A stretch of DNA of 64,000 nucleotides from Amyelois transitella (Eukaryota > Arthropoda > Insecta > Lepidoptera > Pyralidae), in assembly GCF_032362555.1 (NCBI RefSeq), contig NC_083509.1, positions 5,107,001-5,171,000 on the forward strand. The letters are read 5' to 3'. Below the pieces are notes generated by a model that saw nothing but the letters and a program-made list of their open reading frames with translations, searched no databases and was not told where the DNA came from. The first letter of the stretch is position 1. Each line of letters begins with the position of its first letter. Shown piece after piece: positions 59,396 to 64,000 of the stretch. A program made the position numbers and the translations under genes.

Positions 59396-62300
59396 ATAAC
59401 CTATATTACGTTTTTGGTATATTCCTATGGGGTAGATTGTTACCAAGACTCGAGGTCAACTGTTCAGGTGTAAATAATATGCATTTTTTAATTTGATATT
59501 TTGTATCTGTAATATTTTTACGAACGTATTTTTTTATCACAGACAGGCTTCACCTCAAAAAATACTCTTTAATTTTTGTTCAGATGAACAAGAACACGGA
59601 CATAGTGAATCTATATATGTATAAGGCCCCTTTCCAGATAACAGAACCCTAAATATCTATATCAGAATGAAAAATAACACAAACCTTTTACGAAGCAAAA
59701 CTGGACACGAAAATGTTGGTAACTTTTCAGTTTCACTACAATTTTATTTCACACTAGTGCTGTTATAAGTGATTTAGTGTAAAGGATCTCAAATCCTACT
59801 AGCGCGGAAATATCTTTACGACTGCAAAACCACTTAAACGTATGTTCTGTGGGAATGGCCGGGGGAAATAACGAAGTGAGTGAAGTAAGAATAAAATGTC
59901 ATAACACAGTGGCGAAATTTAAATTCTTTAACAAAGTTTACACGAGAACCATTCTTTCAGTGGTTACAAAGTTTCTACACTTAATTTATATGAAAATTTC
60001 TTTGCACAGCGACACGAACATTTTAAACATGAAGAATGCAGCAGCTTTTTTGTTCAGCATGCTCCTTAATATTTAAGTGGATATCTTATTTTGAGATAAG
60101 TATATGCTTAGTATACTAACATTCATTTTAAAATATGAATATTTTGTCGTATAATTTCATTGTAACTACCAAGTGAGGAGATCACAAGCGGTCTATTTGC
60201 TGTTAATATTCATTGTCAATGAGAGCTTTTCAAAATTCTTTGTGGGATTTTGTTTTTGGGAAGTGCATCATGCCAAATTCTCCCGTCGCCTAGTTTAGTT
60301 GATGTATATATTAGTGAGTAAACGGAGCCCCGAATTACAAAACACAGAGTTCAAATTAGTTTATAGAAATAATCACATGAGAAAAAGAAGGGAAGGAGTA
60401 ATATTGTTACTTTGTATGATTTTTATTATTCAACAATACGCCATCATAAAAAAATATTGAACGAGTGTAAAAACATTTTTTTAACCTACACCAGTAAGTC
60501 ACCTTGCTTTTATCAATTTATTTGAAACTTTTTTCTCGATTATGAACAAGTGGAAACAAAAGTCAACAAGACAGGGGTGAAGTTCAGTAGAAAATTAATG
60601 AAGATTACAAAATTCACGCCCATTGAGCTCCCGGGGCCCGCTTTGTCGAACCTTTGACTCCAACTTGCTTGTTAGACTAAATTGAGAGTAATAATAGCAC
60701 TCATTTGTTTGGTTTAAACGTTTTCATTTCCACTCTTGGATATATTTCCGCAATCAAACTTGTCAAATTGAATTGTTTTGGCATGCTTTGCGATTTGTTC
60801 TCTGTTTTAATGATTTAAACTATCAAGTCACCGAGCATTTTCGTTAGGTAAATTATTATGTTACGTTATATTATCTTCTTCATTGTGTGCAAATCATTGT
60901 ATATTGGTATTTTTATAACATATGAGTAATACAAATATTCAAAAATACAATTATGTTCAATAAGACAAGAACTTTTATCAGAAATACCAAGATCGTCAAA
61001 ATAATTTTGAACTATAAATAAAGCTGTTAACGGCGGATTTCAGAGCTTAATTGTGACAGACGGACTTCGTTACTTCGGACTTCGGACAATACGTTAAACC
61101 TTTTAAGAAGCGAGGTGACAACAATGTACTAGTATGTTCAGCTTTTGACAACTTTACATATTAGTATTGTACATATTTTTATATGATAAAACTTTTACTT
61201 ACTTTCTTCCCTTATGGTCAGTGTAGACGATATGGTTCCTCGCGGCCGGAGTCTGCCGACTCCTGCCCAGCGAGTGTGAATCGACCAAAGCCATCACTCC
61301 AGCCGACTTCCAAACTGCCCACTCCTAACCGCCGCCAGAATAATTCGACTGCAGCCCGCTTGGCTACGTTTAACAACTTTAGATGGTCGGCTTGTTAGAG
61401 CTCACTATTCTCCGGACATTGTATACACAGTATGGACTTCTTGGCCGCGAAAGTTTAACGCTCTGTTGATTTTGTTTGTTAACATTGTCCTGTTGGACTA
61501 CTAATAATTTCGGGTATAAGTCGTTTAACCATTACTGGTTTAGGAGTTTCTTTTTACATTAACTTTTTTAACTTATTTTTTACTTCCTCAGTGATTTCTT
61601 TTCTTGTGAATCTGGAATGAACAATTTTACTTCAGTCTGATTTTATGTTACTGTATCTATCAAAATCTTTGTTTAAATTATCCTATTAGACCAGGAATAC
61701 TTTTATTTACTACCCGTTTAAGTTTTACTTGTTTTTCAGTTTTGTCTTCATATTGGTGATTTTAATTATGTAATGAATACGTTTCTCTCCTGAATCAATA
61801 TGATACTTACGTATTACACAGTAGTTTAAGAATAAAGTACAAGCTCAATTAGGCTGAAAACTATTTCATAGCTTTACACCTATGTGCGTCTATATTGAGG
61901 AAAAAAGTTTGTGTATCACAAAGTATATAAGACTCTTATATAAGAATATATATTTACCTTCAGCGGTAGGCGGGGCTTGGGATCGAGGCGGGCTTATTTG
62001 GAATCGACAAGGAGGTGGAGTGGTGGCAGTTGTTTATCAATATCCGCACACCTAAATACGCCTCTTTTCTTGTACTTAAATAGATTTTAATATAACAATA
62101 CAACTACTATGGTACAATTAGAAGATAACATAATTATTTTATCTTTATTTAAGTAATTAAACCCTTGATCATTTAAAAAAATCTTATTCATTCAGGAAAG
62201 AAATTGAGAAAACAACGAGACCTGAATCACTTCTGTCAAATATTTTACAAATGTTGAAATGTTTTCTCATTTCATAAATTATAATTCGCAAGACAGTATA

Positions 62301-63607
62301 CAAATGGGCTTTAATTAACTGGGGAATGTCGACGAAACGGCAAGTATGCCGGGATCGGCGGGCCGGGCGCCGAGCCGGCAGCGCCCTGCCGACGTTCCTA
62401 CAATTTACATTGGCCGCTTATTTGTATAAAATACTGCAATACAGTTTAATTACCGCAGACACTAAATCGTTCCGCGTAGTTAACTTTTGCGATGTACCTT
62501 TTTAATTTTCTCGTTGAATTTGTTGTCTGTTTCTGTATATTTTGCAGTTTTAAATGAGTTTTTTTTTGCTTTACCTAACTACTAAGTTCACAAAAAACAA
62601 AAAGAAATAAATAAATGATTCACTTTTTCAATTGTTTGTTTGGGCTTATCTTTGAAACAAATGTTTTTGAGAGAAATGAAAAAAATGTTTTCTCATGAAA
62701 ACATAACCAACAATATTTCACATTTAAAAAAAATGCTAAATTGTTGATTTCATACACAAATTTGTTCGAAAGTTCATCGAAAAGACAGCTACGAAATAAG
62801 TTGTCTACGCGCAGCGAGCACGGGTGTAGAGCCCCGTGCGGTCACCTTCAAGGCTCACAGCCAACTGAATGTTTGCCTCTTTGCTCCACAATTTATCCTG
62901 TTTCAGCAGAATCTCTCATAAGAATATACAACTTGTTCCTATGATAATAAAGTGGATTTTACATTGAACGCACGTATAAAAGTTGATTCGACTGTAAACT
63001 GAAATGTGGAGAATACGTCACGACAATCTAATTCTTCGTACATGAGCATAATGACGGCTTTAGAACCGAGGATGACGAGAAACTGAAATTTTAGACGAGA
63101 TGACGAATCTCTTGGACGGAAGGCCTCTATGTTTAAGATCGGAGAGTCCATTTTCAGGTAAAGAATACCTAAGAGAGGCGGTCGTAAGGTTTTAGGGGTG
63201 GCGCGTAAAACAGACGCATGCGTATATCTCTTGAATAATTTCACAAACTCTGAACTTGTTCGATGCTGAACTGATTAGCGTTTAGAATTTATAAGGATTT
63301 CTGTCTTCCGGTAGGAGTTCCAATATTATTTATTGTTACAATTTAATCCTTAAACAATGTAATAAAGTTCTTGATTCTTGTAGATTTGTTTAATACTAAC
63401 CCACTTAACTAAGTAATATAATTTTGATGAAATGAATCCCAAAAGTCATGCTTATAAAATGCGTCATAGATTAACGATTTAAATACAGTTCCCTGCAAAA
63501 GTTTTATTGATACGCATATTTAGAAGCAAATGATCGCACTAAACAGTTATAAGTAGAAAATGAATATTTTATACCACCTAAAGATAATCATAACAATACG
63601 TCACAAG
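59396..63607. other. 4.2-kb region without a supported gene
   Basis: AT-rich with islands at 60610-60660, 61220-61400 and 62328-62405. The 61.2-kb island contains a 71-codon frame with GC-rich composition but no clear exon borders. The minus-strand frame at 62939-63244 has no recognisable motif. Confidence 0.35.
62328..62405. other. GC-rich island, candidate regulatory element
   Basis: GGCGGGCCGGGCGCCGAGCC within DNA that is otherwise about two-thirds A/T; followed by TTTGTATAAAATAC, a TATA-like stretch near 62422-62435. Might be a promoter or conserved enhancer; no transcript evidence is available. Confidence 0.3.
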
Positions 63608-63740
63608 ATAGACAGAGTCAATAGTAACAAGCGATTACGTTTAGGTGTAAAATTGAGATTCAAACGTAGCAGGTTGTTCGTCCATCTCCATAAAAGAGAA
63701 TCCAAAGGTTTATTAGCTTAGCCTACCCCGTAATATAATT
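63608..63740 (-). mobile_element. SINE family 1, diverged copy
   Basis: AGATAGACAGAGTCAATAGT, GTAGCAGGTTG and CCATCTCCATAAAAGAGAAT match the family in reverse orientation with many changes. Confidence 0.5.
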
Positions 63741-63787
63741 TTACAATTTTAATTAAAAATTGTATAATTATATAAAATTATATTACA
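63730..63787. repeat. AT-rich inverted repeat
   Basis: GTAATATAATTTTA and TAAAATTATATTAC are exact inverted arms, with a second nested pair (ACAATTTT/AAAATTGT) inside. A small hairpin-forming insertion in or beside the diverged SINE. Confidence 0.65.
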
Positions 63788-64000
63788 AGAACTTCTATGA
63801 TGTCAGAATTAAACTCATAAACCCTTTTCTGAACGAGGGTTTAAATTAATCCTCTCCAAACTACGATGTCTTTAATTCAAATCCTTTTACTGAATACGAG
63901 TAGATCTACTATTAATACATTTGTCTGAAAAAGTATACTTAAATATGAACATAGAAGTAAACATGATTTCAATTGAAGCAAGATTATACCATTATTTCTC

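Noticed and set aside
61183-61398. 71-residue plus-strand frame, proline- and serine-rich
   Set aside because: GC-rich island without convincing acceptor, start context or family motif; more likely non-coding.
62939-63244. 101-residue minus-strand frame as a missing sarcoglycan 5' exon
   Set aside because: No sarcoglycan N-terminal similarity and no donor in the phase needed to join the exon ending at 42057.

Overview
The window reads as AT-rich nuclear DNA of an insect, most likely a ditrysian moth or butterfly. Genes are split into short exons with GT-AG introns. Intergenic DNA is filled with LINE and SINE families of lepidopteran type: a GTAT-tailed LINE, SINEs sharing its tail, and tRNA-derived SINEs. 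No bacterial features (operons, Shine-Dalgarno sites, CRISPR) are present. Exon structures were assembled by hand from splice signals, reading frame and, where possible, paralogy or family similarity; repeat boundaries are by-eye estimates.

Layout. 1-2.5 kb: the 5' end of an unidentified minus-strand gene running off the left edge (gene C). 3.0-8.5 kb and 11.6-16.5 kb: two minus-strand genes (B, 488 aa; A, 378 aa) that are tandem paralogs with the same intron positions; I cannot name the family. A 5'-truncated LINE with an open reverse-transcriptase frame and an 11-bp target-site duplication sits in an intron of B. Between B and A lie transposon relics (a LINE C-terminus and a broken transposase tail with a PHD-like zinc finger). 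17-21 kb: a perfect 47-bp-arm hairpin, a GTAT microsatellite, an orphan plus-strand THAP first exon and a long foldback with two 216-bp arms. 22.6-24.6 kb: an intronless 657-aa coiled-coil protein gene on the minus strand. 25-34 kb: no gene found. 34.3-36.7 kb: a degraded 2.3-kb DNA transposon with terminal inverted repeats. 38.4-42.1 kb: the delta/gamma-type sarcoglycan gene, minus strand, five exons, lacking only its 5' exon(s), with a decayed partial copy of one exon beside the working one. 42-64 kb: no convincing coding exon, many SINEs, a 430-bp inverted-repeat element inserted into a SINE, and GC-rich islands that could be regulatory; part of this may be the first intron of the sarcoglycan gene.

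Function. The one firmly identified host gene encodes a subunit of the sarcoglycan part of the dystrophin-glycoprotein complex. The A/B pair and the intronless gene are real genes by structure but without assigned function. I found no defence system or biosynthetic cluster. The most unusual things are the paralogous pair, the decayed exon duplication, the long foldback and hairpin, and two inverted-repeat elements that I do not recognise.
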